A stretch of 32,500 nucleotides of DNA, from positions 374,917,518 to 374,950,017 of the forward strand of contig NC_081407.1 of assembly GCF_030272615.1 (NCBI RefSeq). The letters run 5' to 3'. The DNA comes from Cryptomeria japonica (lineage: Eukaryota > Streptophyta > Pinopsida > Cupressales > Cupressaceae). The position numbers and the translations under genes are program-made. Below the pieces are notes generated by a model. That model was given only the letters and a program-made list of their open reading frames with translations, made no database searches and had not been told where the DNA came from. This document shows positions 20,553 to 31,721 of the stretch, one piece after another (position 1 is the first letter of the stretch; every line of letters begins with the position of its first letter).

Positions 20553-22206
20553 TGTGTGAGGGGAAAAATGAGACTAAGTATGGAAACCCTAATCCCACTC
20601 TCATACACACTAATGGAATACGAAAGATCCTAGGGAGGTAACACACTTCCACTACTTCTTGTGAGAAAGAGAGAGTCATGGATTACCTCTTAGGGTTTCT
20701 ATTCCTTTGCTGCAAATGAGTGAGAGGAATGATTCAAAATGCAATTTAACCTAAAGTGCAAGTAAGAAAGAAAACCCTAATCTGGAAATGCAGAACAAAA
20801 AATAGCTAATAAACTATTGAAAAGTACATATTAGGAAGAAAAATCAGAGGTGCATCTACGTCTGAAATCTCAGCCAAAATGTCTAGGACCAAGGTGTCAA
20901 GCCACTGTCCTAATTTTGCAAGTTTGAAGCTGCAACTGAGACACTAGATTCTGGGATCTGCAAACTGATTTATTGTTAAATCCTGCTGAAAATAGGTAGG
21001 ACCAAGGTACCATGCCCTTGTCCTGGGTAGGACCAGGGAGCCACACCCCTATCCTAGAGGTTTATGATGAGTTCTGAACCCCGGGACAACCTTTGTGCAC
21101 TCTGTCGGTCCTTAAAATTCCAGCAACGGGTGGATCCGAACCTGTACTTGTAGCTAAAAAAGAGGGTTTTGGGTGGCTATATAGGGTTTTGCCTTAGTCA
21201 AACCCCTATTTTAGTGATTTACACCCCAAAAAATAGTCGATAATGTACTGAAAATGTATGTGCAAGAACCTTCTGTGTGTGCAAGATCCTAAAATGAAAG
21301 CAAACAATCTAGAGCAACCGTAAAGAGTAAACCCTAATTCCTTATAAATGACAAAGTAAATACTCTAAATCCATGATGCGAAGTGATCTAAAGCATGAAT
21401 ATGAATAAAAATTAAGCTTATAGAAAGACATGAAACCATACCCAACCCCAATGGAGAGGTACAAGCCATTCTTCAGTCGGTAATCTTCTATTGCTTTTCT
21501 ATATCTTCAAAAGCCCCCAATTGATGAAATGATGCTTGATGAAGGTTTGATGGATGAATGTTGAATGTTGTTGAAGACTTGAAAGATCTACTCTTTCACT
21601 GCAAAGAAGGCTCTTTATGCTCCCAAAACTTTCTCTTAGATTCTTAGAAGAAGACCCCTTCAAATGAAGAAAGAGAGCTCTTAAGTATGGAACCCTAGAT
21701 CTTAATTTCGTCTTTAGGCCAACCTAGGATTTGAATTTACTGCCAATCTTTTGGGGTTAAGCATTATTATATCATAGGATTATGCTTTCAAAATTTCAAG
21801 AAAAAAGCCAAGGACCTTGTGCACTTTCAACATGGTCCAACCAACTTTTCACCAAATTTTTGGGGTTGTTAGATATGATGATATTAGAGTGGATCCCAAA
21901 GTTACAACTGATCTCGAGATGTTTTGATATACGAAATCGAGCCTTAAAGGTTGAAATAAGACATAATTAGGGTTTATGATTAAATGATTTATTGAAGGAA
22001 TAAGATGAAAACGGGCACGCTTAGGGTAAAGGGCCCAACTTTATAACATGTGAAGAGGTGAAATATGAATTTAGATTTAATTAAATTAATTAATTAATTG
22101 CTTAAAAAATATTAAAAATGAAAGATGCAAAAAACACTAGTGCGAGTGCTAAACTAAGTGTGAAATTGTACCACCCTAACAAGGGTGTATAATTTACAAC
22201 ACTACA
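20553..22206 (-). repeat. 3' LTR of the second gypsy element (1654 bp)
   Basis: Plus-strand ends are TGTGTGAGGGG and ACACTACA, so in element orientation it runs TGTAGTG to CACA. It aligns with 31722-32500 over the visible part. A TATATAG box on the minus strand (21177-21184) would be the U3 promoter. No gene lies inside; the 62-codon frame at 21782 has no recognisable domain. Confidence 0.9.
21177..21184 (-). promoter_or_regulatory. TATA-like box of the second gypsy LTR
   Basis: CTATATAG, a palindrome, sits about 625 bases before the LTR end in element orientation and is conserved in the other LTR near 32315. The position suits an LTR promoter. This rests on motif and conservation only. Confidence 0.5.
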
Positions 22207-22221
22207 TTTAGCCCCCACTTT
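22207..22221 (-). promoter_or_regulatory. Polypurine tract of the second gypsy element
   Basis: The minus-strand reading is AAAGTGGGGGCTAAA immediately before the LTR start TGTAGTG. It is the plus-strand DNA primer and resembles the tract of element 1. Confidence 0.88.
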
Positions 22222-22799
22222 AGCAATCATATGACACTACGTGCATATGCAAGCTAAAGTACAGAAAAAGTAAACATCATTTGAAAAAGGATATATCCAT
22301 AAGTTGTCGAACGAAGTCCCTAGCGGTATCTGCAGTACACAGTTAGGATCCACCCCCTACAAAACCACACGTTAGATCACAAAATCACCTAGTGCTTACT
22401 AAGGAAGGTGATGAAATTCACGGGTAGCTATATGCCCCCCTATTTCGGCTTTCTTATTAGTGAGGTGAAATAGGGTACCATGTTTACCACAACGAATTGG
22501 AGTGAAAACCTTGATGATCATGTTCACAGCAAGGCTCAGTTGTGCATCCAAGCGCTTTATAGAAGTGATACGGAGCGAGAGGGAAATTCACGATTCGTAC
22601 GCCATTGACAGTGCAAAAATTAGATCTCTCTAGCTCAAGGTATGATAGATTGAAGAAAAAGTGCAAAAATTAGGGTTTATAACTTAAAATCATAAAAGTG
22701 AAAAAGTGCATACCTCATAAATATGAAAGTAACACCTTCATTTGTCACTTTTGAATTTTTGGCACCATTCACTGTAGAGGAGCCCACTTATTCATCATC
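22222..22799. other. Spacer between 3' LTR and PMD pseudogene
   Basis: About 580 bases with no coding signal on either strand. It could hold the promoter of the plus-strand PMD gene, but I see no clear TATA box or other motif that decides this. Confidence 0.4.
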
Positions 22800-22880
22800 A
22801 TGCCTCGACGCTGACCCGAGCGACCTACGTGGATGGAGATCTTGCACTGCTCCATACTTGCTAACCGACCCTTGGACGAG

Positions 22881-23205
22881 GTGAGTTGACTTGTCTTTGA
22901 CTTTTCATTTTTGCGCTGAATCTAATGTTGAATGATGTCATTGCCAAGATCATGCTCATGCCCCTTGTTTGGGCACCATGGTCCTCCATGGGCGCCCTGG
23001 TCCCATGACGGTGCCCTAGTCCTCCATGGGTGCCCTGGTCTTAGGGTGGCACCCTGGTCCACTCAAGGCGCCCTGCTCCCTATTTAGGGCAGCTAAAGGG
23101 TGCATGGGATCAAGTGTCAAACAAATAGAATAGATTGATGATGTCTTTGTTTGGACGATTACGACCAATGATGGATTACTCATGATTTGATGTTTTGATT
23201 TTCAG
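22881..23205 (+). other. Candidate first intron of the PMD pseudogene
   Basis: A strong donor, GAG|GTGAGT, at 22881 and a pyrimidine-rich acceptor, TTTGATTTTCAG, ending at 23205, just before the continuous PMD frame. Exon 1 would end in phase 0, but the frame downstream needs two bases, so either an indel occurred or the pairing is wrong. The intron contains the 19-bp tandem array. Confidence 0.45.
22971..23084 (+). repeat. Six tandem copies of a 19-bp GC-rich unit
   Basis: Units start every 19 bases at 22971, 22990, 23009, 23028, 23047 and 23066, with consensus near GGGYGCCCTGGTCC plus five variable bases. GGGCGCCC/GGCACC cores are partly palindromic. It stands out as GC-rich in AT-rich surroundings. 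Confidence 0.9.
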
Positions 23206-24844
23206 ATTCTTCCATACATTCATGAGCACACTGCCGGTCACACCTTCTAGGGCCTTTGGAACCAAATTTGAGGCTCACACTGAGGGAGGGAGAGAGTTGT
23301 TCCATGTTGTAGGCTTATGGTATGTGATGACTATGCCCACCATCAAGTTTCATTCTGCGATGCTGATGGCATTGATGGAGAGGTGGGATGCAGATACCTC
23401 GACATTCCTCCTACCTATTGGGGAGATGACGGTTACCCTTGAGGATGTATACCGTATTCTGTGCCTTGCCACTAGGGGAGAGATTGTTAGATATTGAGCC
23501 GATTGCTTCGCTATCGAGTACAGGAGGGATCAGGTCTGCTGCATAGGGAGAGTGATGTCTGACGAGATGAGGGGCCACATAATGGTCAGTTGGCTTCTAC
23601 ACCCTACTGACGAGGTTCCATTGGTGAGGTGGCTCATGATTGATTGCATTGCATTAGCCGTGTGCACTAATGGGCGTGACACCCACATGCATGTAGGTCT
23701 CACCTACATGATTAGGGCCATGGAGAGACATAAGAGAGTATACTCTTAGGGTCGGAGCATGCTTGCACATCTCTATAACGACCTTGGAGAGTATGTGTTT
23801 GGATAGGGGTGCAGTTTGATGACCTGCACACTACTATAGATGTGGATGTTTGAGCATATTACATGCACTAGGCCTGTTGGAGTCCCTGGAGTCCCTACAG
23901 ACTTAGTTCTAGAGTAGCCTAGGGTATTTTCTTATCCACTTACCCGTGAGTGGCGGTTCAAGGATCTATTGCATTGGAGATTGAGTCTGGACAGATTGAC
24001 AATGGGTAGGATCATATGGAGACCCTACCTCAGGATGTATATGTGGGAAAGGATATAGAGCTAGTTATTTTGCATGCAGAGGAACCGTCTACTGGAGGGA
24101 TGGTATAGTCACATAGTTGTTCCCTTCTACTTTGACCAAGTTCGGTAGCATTTTGTGTTCAAGCAGTGTGTTCCTACTGATGTGTTCGTCTACATCCAAC
24201 ACTCACACGTGACTCTTAGGTCGAGAGCTATTTTGAGGCCTATGAGCAATGAGGTTGAAATCACGGATTCAGATGGATTGGATCGAGATGTCATGATATA
24301 TTATAGAGATGATGTGGCACACACTTACGATACAACATATTGTGGGGGAGGACATACCCTCGAGCCATCTTTCTAGAAGACTATCCTAGAGGGAATCTCA
24401 AACCATGGAGACAGATGGGCAATGAGGAGGGAGTCGATACATCTGAGGAGGGAACAAACGATTAGGTTGATGATGATGATCTTGATATAGGAGAGGGAGT
24501 TCATGATGGAGATGATGAGGAGGATGGAGAAGAGAAGGAAGAGGATGAGGATGAGGACTAGGACGAGGAGGAAGAGGGGGAGGATGGGGAGGAGGAGGAG
24601 TAGGAGGAGGAGGTTGAGGAGGATGAGTCAGATGCAGTTCCTCATCACTCTGAGGACGACACCATAGCACTAGATCCATCAAGCCTCCCATCGCAGGCGG
24701 AGAAGGACCCTATAAGGGGTCCTGATTCCAGTCCCCACCAGCCCATGCCTATTGTGCAGAGACAGTACGAGCGCAAAGAGCCTAGTGGGTCCCAGTCTGA
24801 GGTGGATCCTTTCCACAACCCCTACTGGTGAGAGGGAGATCCAG

Positions 24845-24942
24845 GTAAGGTGTTTTATGATTGTCTAATTTATGCATCTTATTTGCTTGGATTTGATGAA
24901 ATAGAATGTTATTGATGAAAATTTCTCTCTTTCTCTTTGCAG
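24845..24942 (+). other. Candidate second intron of the PMD pseudogene (98 bp)
   Basis: Donor CCAG|GTAAGG and acceptor TTCTCTCTTTCTCTTTGCAG match plant splice consensus well. The interior is AT-rich with a run of T and C before the acceptor. It follows the acidic tail and lies in front of a short Pro/Ser-rich C-terminal part. Confidence 0.6.
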
Positions 24943-25318
24943 CTAGCATCCAAGAATGACATACCTCATCATGTCTGCACACATTCCTAGTTCCTTGTAG
25001 ATAACACATTAATCACAAGGAAGGGTAGAACGACATGAGGACCTATTCACTCCCATTCAGATGGAGATGGAGGTTTGGCGAGATACAAAGAGATCCTTGT
25101 GAGAGAGATTATAGTAGGGAAAGCATGATCTAGTAGCGTCTTAGATAGAGGTAACCACATACCATGGGATTATGATGGAGAGGGATTGCAGGAGCTCCTC
25201 ATGGAGTCACTCGCATTCTGTATCACGATACACACCCATGGGCCCACCCCCACAGCCAAATCAGGAGGGGACATCTAGTCACGATCCTCCAGCTACTAGT
25301 CCTAGGGATAGGAGATGA

Positions 25319-25943
25319 CTTTTATTTAGTAGAAAATATTTTTGTTGATGTATATGTCACTCATGGATATATATGTATTTATGCCCATGTTATATCTAAA
25401 ACATGTTGTTTTAATACTTAGAAAATGGATGCATTGCTTAGATAAAGTAACACATTTTGTGATGAACATGTATGTCTAATTTAATTTCCACGTGATTGAT
25501 TTCTCAATACTTCATGATTAAATTGATACATGTGTGATTTAATTAAATAACTAAGTATTTAATTAAATGCTACTTTGTTGGTGTAGAAGAGAAATGTGTT
25601 AAGCTTAAGAACTAGATGACTAATATGATTTAATTAACTTTAATTAAACACAACATGATATAATCCTACTTAACACATAAGAAATTGTATACATGCTAGC
25701 ACATATAAAATGTAAATCTATTATAATTTACATAAATGAATGCAAGACAAACAATAGAGTAAAGAAACATGCTTGTCAAGAATGAAGTAATGTAGAATAA
25801 ACAATACAATATCATTTAATAACACATACTTTAATGAAGATATTCTAACACATTATCCAATTTTGAAGAAACAAAAGGTACAAAGAGAGAGAAGATAAAA
25901 TAGAAAGAGAGAAAGAGGGTGAGAAAGAAAGAAAAAGAGGTTA
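25319..25943. other. AT-rich spacer between PMD cargo and integrase
   Basis: About 620 bases, strongly AT-rich with TTTAATTAAAT-type palindromes and a purine-rich GAGA stretch (about 25880-25940). No gene is visible on either strand. It separates the convergent ends of PMD (plus) and integrase (minus), so it may contain both 3' ends. Confidence 0.5.
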
Positions 25944-27337
25944 GGCATAGTATCGATGAAGGTGCATAGCATTTATAGGTTCCTTGAGAGGTGTACCTTC
26001 CACATCTACTATCTTGTAAGCACTTGATCCATATACTTCGATAAAAATATATGGTCCAAGCCAATTAGGGCTGAATTTTCCTTTCTCCTCAGGTAAAGCA
26101 TTCATGTTACACTGATTTTCATAAAGCACTAGATCGCCCACTAAAAAGGAACATGAAATGAATTTATCATTATAGCTCTGTTGTAAAGTTTTATGATACA
26201 CTTGAATATGCTCGAGAGCGTTTATACGTCATTCATCGAGCATCTCAAGTTGTTGAAGTCTTTGTTCTCTATAGGAATCATCATCCACTATACCCCTAAG
26301 AGAAACTCTCAAATAATGAATTTCTAACTCTAAAGGCATAATGGCATCAACACCATAAACAAGGTTATAAGGGGTACAACCCATAGCAATGCGTACACTT
26401 GTTCGATAGGCCCAAAGAGAATAGGTTAATTGAGTATGCCAATCCTTACCATGCTTGTTTATAGTCTTTGAAGAATCTGTTCAATTATCCTATTAGAAGA
26501 TTCGGCTTGACCATTTGATTGAGGATAGTAGGGTGTGGAAGATTTATATTGAATATGATATTTCTCGAGGAACTTCTTCACACCCTTATTTTTAAATGAC
26601 GTTCCATTATCAGGAACTAAGGCAGAAGGCATTCCAAATCGTGAAATAATGTTTTCTAAGATGAATTAACAAATTACCTCAACGGTAGTGGATCGAAGGG
26701 GAACTGCTTCCACCCACTTCATAAAGTAATCTGTTTAAATGATGATGAAAGTATGTCCTTGGGATGAAGGAGGAGCTATTTTACGAATGATATCCAAACC
26801 CCATGTAGAAAAGGGCCAAGATGTTGCTTGAGATCGAAGCTCTTAGGCGGGAGCATGGATCAAATTGCTATGTTGCTGACATTGATGACATTTCTTAACA
26901 AACACAAAGGAATCCTTTTCCATGGTTTTCCAATAATATCCCATTCAGAGCAATATTTGAACAAAGGATCTATCCCCAAAATTCCCCCCGTAAACACCTG
27001 AGTGTGCTTCCTCAAGAGCAATAGGGATTTCAGCTTTGTTAAGACATCGAAGGAGAAGACCATTATAACCCCTTCTATAAAGAACATTAGAAAGGATAAT
27101 GTATCTAGTGGCCAATTTGTGAATCCTAGCTTGGGTATTCTTATTTGTAGAGTCGGGAAAGGTGCCATCACTCAAACATCTCATGATATGCGAGTACCAT
27201 TCATCATAATCGATAATGCAACAATATGCCAAATCACTAAGATTATCAGCAATAGCCCGTGTAGTGAGGTTGTGAATAATGAATTTAAGATCTACCAAGG
27301 GATCCTCTAAAGATACAAGAGAGGTTGCAAATGCCAT
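25944..27337 (-). pseudogene. Integrase remnant of the second gypsy element
   Basis: Reading leftwards from 27337: linker after RNase H (YIILSNVLYRRGYNGLLLRC), the HHCC finger region (ALEEAHSGVYGG, then CHQCQQHSN), the core with WGLDII, PDNGTSFKN and GQAESSN (all three catalytic acidic residues still readable near 26800, 26610 and 26520), and the C-terminal module WLGPYIFIEVYGSSAYKI ending at HRYYA. Several stops and frame changes separate these blocks, so no intact protein is made. The order and motifs match element 1. Confidence 0.88.
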
Positions 27338-27442
27338 TGCATCAGCATATCAATTATGTTTTTGAGGAATATGCTCCATGGTATAAGTATGGAACTTTTA
27401 TAACAAGGATATAGCTATATCTCTATATTGTGATAATTTGTC

Positions 27443-28252
27443 TTACTTAGCTTGATAAACTCCCATCACTTGTCTTATGATTAGTTGAGAATCTCTATAG
27501 ATATGTAGATGTTTAATATTTAATGCTAAGGCTGCTTTAATTCTAGCTATAAGAGCCTCATATTGAACAATATTGTTGGTACATAAAAAATTGAGATAAT
27601 ATGATAAGGGGGTAGTCTTCTTTTTAGGAGAAATTAAGACTACCACTGCCATCGATCCTATATGACATCTAGAGCCATCAAAATATAATTCCCAAATCTC
27701 ATCAATCTCAATAGAGAAAATGTATTCATTGGGAAAGGAATCCAGATTAGGTAGGGAGAAATGTGAAGGAGCCTCAACTAAGTGGTCAGTCAATGCTTGA
27801 CCCTTTATTGCCTTCTGTGAGACAGAATTAAGGTAAAACTTAGTTAACATCATAACCCACTTAGCTGAGCATCCCGAAAGGTCAGCTTTAGAAAAAAGAA
27901 GTTTGGGGGGATCAAATTTAATGATAACATGGACTTCAACATTCAAAAGGTTGTGCCTTATCTTTTGGGTTGCAAAGACCAAAGAAAGGCACTGCCTTTC
28001 TATCGTAGAATATTGGACCTCATAATCGAGTAGAGTTTGACTTATATAATAAACCAGACATTCTCTACCATCCTTATCATGTTGTGCCAATAAAGCTGCA
28101 AGAGCATGAAGGGAAGCAATTGTGTTTAGAAACAAGGGTTTAGAAGGGTTAGCGGGTTGAAGAACATGATGATTGGCCAAATAAGTTTCTAGGTCTTCAA
28201 ATGTGTGACGACAATCCTCATTCAACTGAAAGGTGATATTCTTTTTAAGCAA
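27443..28252 (-). pseudogene. Dual RNase H remnant of the second gypsy element
   Basis: A 269-codon frame. The first part (LLAQHDKDGRECLVYYISQT to AKWVMML) is the degenerate first RNase H. The second (WELYFDGS, NNIVQYEALIA, YRDSQLIIRQ) is the archaeal-type RNase H. The Asp of YFDGS and of RDSQL remain. The catalytic Glu is Gln (VQYEA against AEYEA in element 1), so activity would be lost. This pair of domains marks the element as Tat lineage. Confidence 0.9.
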
Positions 28253-28315
28253 TTGAGTAAAAGGAAAGGTATGATCCGCAAGATGAGATACAAACCTACG
28301 AATAGCTTGAATCTT

Positions 28316-29170
28316 TCATTGCAAATTTTTGAGTTGGGAGACATTTTTAGGAGGTGGCATGTTAACAATGGCATCTATCTTTTTTGTATCCACCTCAATT
28401 CCACAATGCAAAACTACGAATCCTAATAGTTTTCCACTATCCACACCAAAAAAACATTCTCGGGGATTCAAGCACATGTTATACTTACGAATTCTCACAA
28501 AGAACCGATGAAGGATCTTGACACGATCTGTGCGAAGAATAGATTTAGCTAAGATATCATCAATGTAATCTTCTAAGGTTTTATGCATGTGATCATGAAA
28601 GATAAGAGTCATAGCATGCTGATAGGTTGTGCCTGCATTTTTCAATCCAAAAGGTATCATAACCCAACAAAACGTGCCCCAAGGGGTAGTGAAAGTAATT
28701 TTATATTGATCTTGAGGATTAATGAAGATTTGATTATATCCAAAGAAACCATCCATGAAGGATAATAAGGCATGACTTGCTATATAATCCACTATCATAT
28801 CGATATTTGGGAGAGGGAAATTATCTTTTCAAGAGGCTTTTTTTAGATCACGGAAGTTTGTACACATCCTAATCTTATTATCAGACTTAGCCAAGACCAC
28901 AATGTTTGAAATCCATGGGGAATAATCGATAGGATAGATGAATCCAACATCCAACAATTTTTCAATCTCAGCTTTAATAAGTAATGCCACTTTAGGGTGA
29001 ATCTTTCAAATATTTTGCTTCATCGGTTTGGCATCAATAACTAGGACAATGTTATGAGTGACAATCTTAGGATCTATGCCAGGCATGTTAGAGTACACCC
29101 AAGCAAAGATTTCAGGGAATTCAAGTAATAACTCAGAATATTGTTTTTGCTCTTCTTCGTCAAGACATTT
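28316..29170 (-). pseudogene. Reverse transcriptase remnant of the second gypsy element
   Basis: Starts near FAWVYSNMPGIDP (about 29080). It shows LLDVGFIYPIDYSPWISNIV, FMDGFFGYNQI, WVMIPFGLKNAGTTYQHAM and the catalytic YIDD (near 28560). A stop follows PMKQNI near 29010, and the frame is interrupted again around 28830 and 28316. The close match to RT of element 1 is visible through most of the domain. Confidence 0.9.
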
Positions 29171-29265
29171 CCCTATCTTGATGATTTTATCTTCAACACA
29201 AGGATATATCTTGATATCAATAGTGTCACTTATTAAGAGATTTCTTTGTTGAGGAGAGTATTTAA

Positions 29266-30005
29266 CTAAGGAAAGTCTTTAACTATCTCATCATTATTTA
29301 TTTCTTTCCCAAAGTAAGATTCCACATTTAGACAATAGGGAAAGCCACGGTTATGGTGATAACGAGTAAGGTTATCATGAGCTCCCAAGAATTTGGCTAA
29401 GGAATCATCAGTAGGAAAAACATCCAAAGTGAGGACACTAGAAGAGTCACGCTCAATATACTCTAGATATTTCATTGAGAGAGAGGCAGAAATGCCATTA
29501 ACACTAATAGATGGTCTCTTAGAGGCTTTAGTATGCTTAAAAGGATCATAACCAAGCTCGAATCTCATATCATGAAAGTTGTTTTCCAAAGGAACCTTTA
29601 TCCCTTGTTCTTGAGCACCACAACCATTACCATTATATCCATAGCTAGCTAGGATGTGAAAATCAGGACCATAAAGGTTATCCATTTCTGAGAGAGAAGG
29701 AGGATTTACATAAAGTGAAAAGTCAAAGTCCTCTAGGTTGGAAACTAAGGGAGATGAATTCTGGGAAGCCACCACAAAGTTATTACTCAAAGGCCCAGAC
29801 AAAGTGGATTTCTTTTTAGGTTCTTCTCTTTCTTCCTCCCTTTCGACCTTAGGTTCTCTAGGAGGAATTTTATATTCCCATATGAAGGTAGGATTAAAAT
29901 CAAGGGATCCCCAATTGCCTTCTGCAAGAAACTTTTTAGGAGAGAAAGTGTCCTTAGAAGTAGGATCAGGTTGAGAAGACTCTTCCTCAAGAATTTTAGG
30001 TCCAT
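29266..30005 (-). pseudogene. Protease-RT spacer with decayed G-patch, second gypsy element
   Basis: Two overlapping frames (29787-30005 and 29266-29802) cover the stretch between protease and RT. Bases 29539-29667 encode FHILASYGYNGNGCGAQEQG followed by IKVP and FELGYDP. This is a G-patch pattern with the second glycine cluster changed (ELG for GLG). The remainder is Ser/Glu/Lys-rich, like the spacer of element 1. A later part, FPYCLNVESYFGKEIN, is of unknown role. Confidence 0.7.
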
Positions 30006-30560
30006 TCGAGGGAGTATTGGGAAATGATTTAGAAGTAGGATATTGGTTTAATGTAGTGGATACACTAGAAGCTCTAGAGGAATCATCTAAGATAATTGGG
30101 GAATAACCAATTGAAGAGGATTTGGAAGTTGATGTCTGTAGACAAGCCTAGAGATTTGCGTCACCTAGCAGGGTATATGTCTTGTTGTTGTAGATGAACT
30201 TAACTTGCCTATGTAATGTAGAGGGGACAACTTACATGCTATGAATCCAAGGTCTCCCTAGTAACAAGTTGTATGTTAATTCTGTAGACATGACATAGAT
30301 AGGTGTGGGTAAATTAACAGGACCTACCTTAATAGGCAAGGTGATGATACCTAATGAAGATTTAGCAAAATTATCAAAACCTCATATAGTGAGAGAATCG
30401 GGCTTAATAAGAGATGTATCAACATTGATCTTAAGAAAAAAGTTAATGCTACAAAGATTAAGGCCATAACCATTTCCAGTAGTGTTCATCTTATCTCACT
30501 ATCATTTATGATAACCACAATCATTAAGGGATCATATTGATGTTGAATTTCACTAGTGGG
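30006..30560 (-). pseudogene. Protease remnant of the second gypsy element
   Basis: On the minus strand, YNLLLGRPWIHSM (about 30240-30280) and LPIKVGPVNLPTP precede it, matching LLLGRPWIHAM and LPIRVGP of element 1. The active-site region near 30460 reads like NGYGLNLCSI, but the Asp is not clearly kept. Frameshifts and stops are frequent. Confidence 0.75.
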
Positions 30561-31528
30561 TAGCTCATCTTATGTGAACACAATTTGAGCTTTAAGAGTT
30601 GTGATAAAATTAATCAAGGAGTCCATATTATTAGATATCATTGCGGGTGGGACATTTAATTTTTTCAAGGCATCTTGTAACAATCCATGATGAAATGAGG
30701 AAGTTTGAATGAAATCCCAAAGGGATATCTTGGCAGGAGTGGCTTTAAGTTGTTCAACAAGATCATACTCCTTACCAAGAGTTTGTGAAATGCAAGGTGC
30801 TTGAGGAAGAATAGGTTGAGGATTAGGAAGAGAAGTTGGGATAACCGAAGAGAGATTAGGTTGCCTATTGTTTCTCGTGTTATAGGTATGTGAAACTACA
30901 TTATAACTATCTTTAGTTAATTGTTTAGCATATCTTTAAGGACTCTTAGGGGGATTTCCTCATTGCACAGTGATGATAGGTTTGATCAAAGTGCTACAGA
31001 AATCATGACTATATCCTCTTTGAACTGTGAAAAGGGGTTGATTAGAAAGAGGTGAGGTTGGATAAGCACCTTGGACTACAAAATATGTTTAGTATGATCA
31101 TTCACATTGATAATGTTAATTAGCCTTTTAGATGTTTTGTTTTTGTTTAGTGGTTTAGGTGAAGACATAAAGTCATCAAGAGCATCTTCCAATAAAGCAT
31201 GGTCATAGTGATTGAAAGGTTTATCTTTGGACTCAAAAGGAGACATAACCTCATAAAGGGAATTGTGAAGGTCAACCATGTAATTAGATTTAGTGGAGGA
31301 GTTGATAGGAATGTACCCATGAGAGGAATCATTCAACTTATCTTTCTCATGACCACAAAATGACATAGTAACAAGGTTGATTAGTTTTTGACAAAATGAG
31401 GGTTTAGAAGGCTTACAATTCAAAAAACCATCTAGAGATTTGTCTAATTCATCCTTACTAAACTCATAATCAACAAAATTGCATACATCATGAAAAGCAT
31501 GAACATCTTGCAAATAAAAATCTAACAT
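30561..31528 (-). pseudogene. Gag-region remnant of the second gypsy element
   Basis: A 150-codon frame runs from ATG 31528 to the stop ending at 31076 (starting MLDFYLQDVHAFHDVCNFVD). It is rich in Asp, Leu, Ser and Lys and has no domain I recognise. It does not resemble the Gag of element 1, so it could be a lineage-specific N-terminal part. Between 31075 and 30561 the frames are broken; a stretch near 30720-30600 (KISLWDFIQTSS, LNVPPAMISNN) parallels the pre-protease part of element 1. No zinc knuckle is visible. Confidence 0.5.
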
Positions 31529-31700
31529 TTTCAAATGGAGATTGAAATGAAATTTAAACACACAATGCAAGCAAATAAAGGGAATTTTTTTTTTCTTGAA
31601 TTTTTTCACTTTTGTTTTTTGGAATTCTATGTTTATAAAGAAAAATGAAAAGATACCAAGCCTAGATCTAACAATGCAATGTAATGAAAATGCAATTGGA

Positions 31701-31718
31701 TTCACATCAGGTTCACCA
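31701..31718 (-). promoter_or_regulatory. Putative primer-binding site, second gypsy element
   Basis: Three bases inside the 5' LTR end, the minus strand reads TGGTGAACCTGATGTGAA. TGG complements a tRNA CCA end and the spacing is typical. I cannot assign the tRNA with confidence. Confidence 0.65.
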
Positions 31719-31721
31719 AAA

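Larger units (their letters stand above)
22800..25318 (+). pseudogene. Plant mobile domain (PMD/MAIN-like) pseudogene, antisense retrotransposon cargo
   Basis: From 23207 to 24373 one reading frame runs for about 390 codons with only nonsense breaks (TGA 23495; TAG 23747, 23804, 23837, 23915, 24056, 24062, 24146) and no frameshift. It encodes MALMERWDADTSTFLLPIGE then MTVTLEDVYRILCL, the signature of the plant mobile domain (aminotransferase-like PMD of MAIN/MAIL proteins). After a one-base shift near 24371 it continues with EDYPRGNLKPWRQMG and a long Asp/Glu-rich tail (about 24463-24655). A candidate first exon starts at ATG 22800 (TGA at 22812). Candidate introns are 22881-23205 and 24845-24942. 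The likely end is TGA 25316, after PPPQPNQEGT. PMD proteins act in nuclear gene and transposon silencing with PP7-type phosphatases; some are transposon-borne. It lies antisense between integrase and LTR. Exon phases do not all match, as expected in a decayed copy. Confidence 0.8.

Noticed and set aside
20378-20679. Tyr/Ile/His-rich frames on both strands
   Set aside because: Translation of the TA/CATA microsatellite; no protein signal.
23195-23206. ATG at 23195 as the true start of the PMD gene
   Set aside because: The ATG lies within a likely intron acceptor (TTTGATTTTCAG); an upstream first exon at 22800 is more plausible, although not proven.
24398-24691. 97-codon minus-strand proline/histidine-rich frame
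   Set aside because: Shadow of the GAG/GAT-rich acidic tail of the PMD pseudogene read on the other strand.
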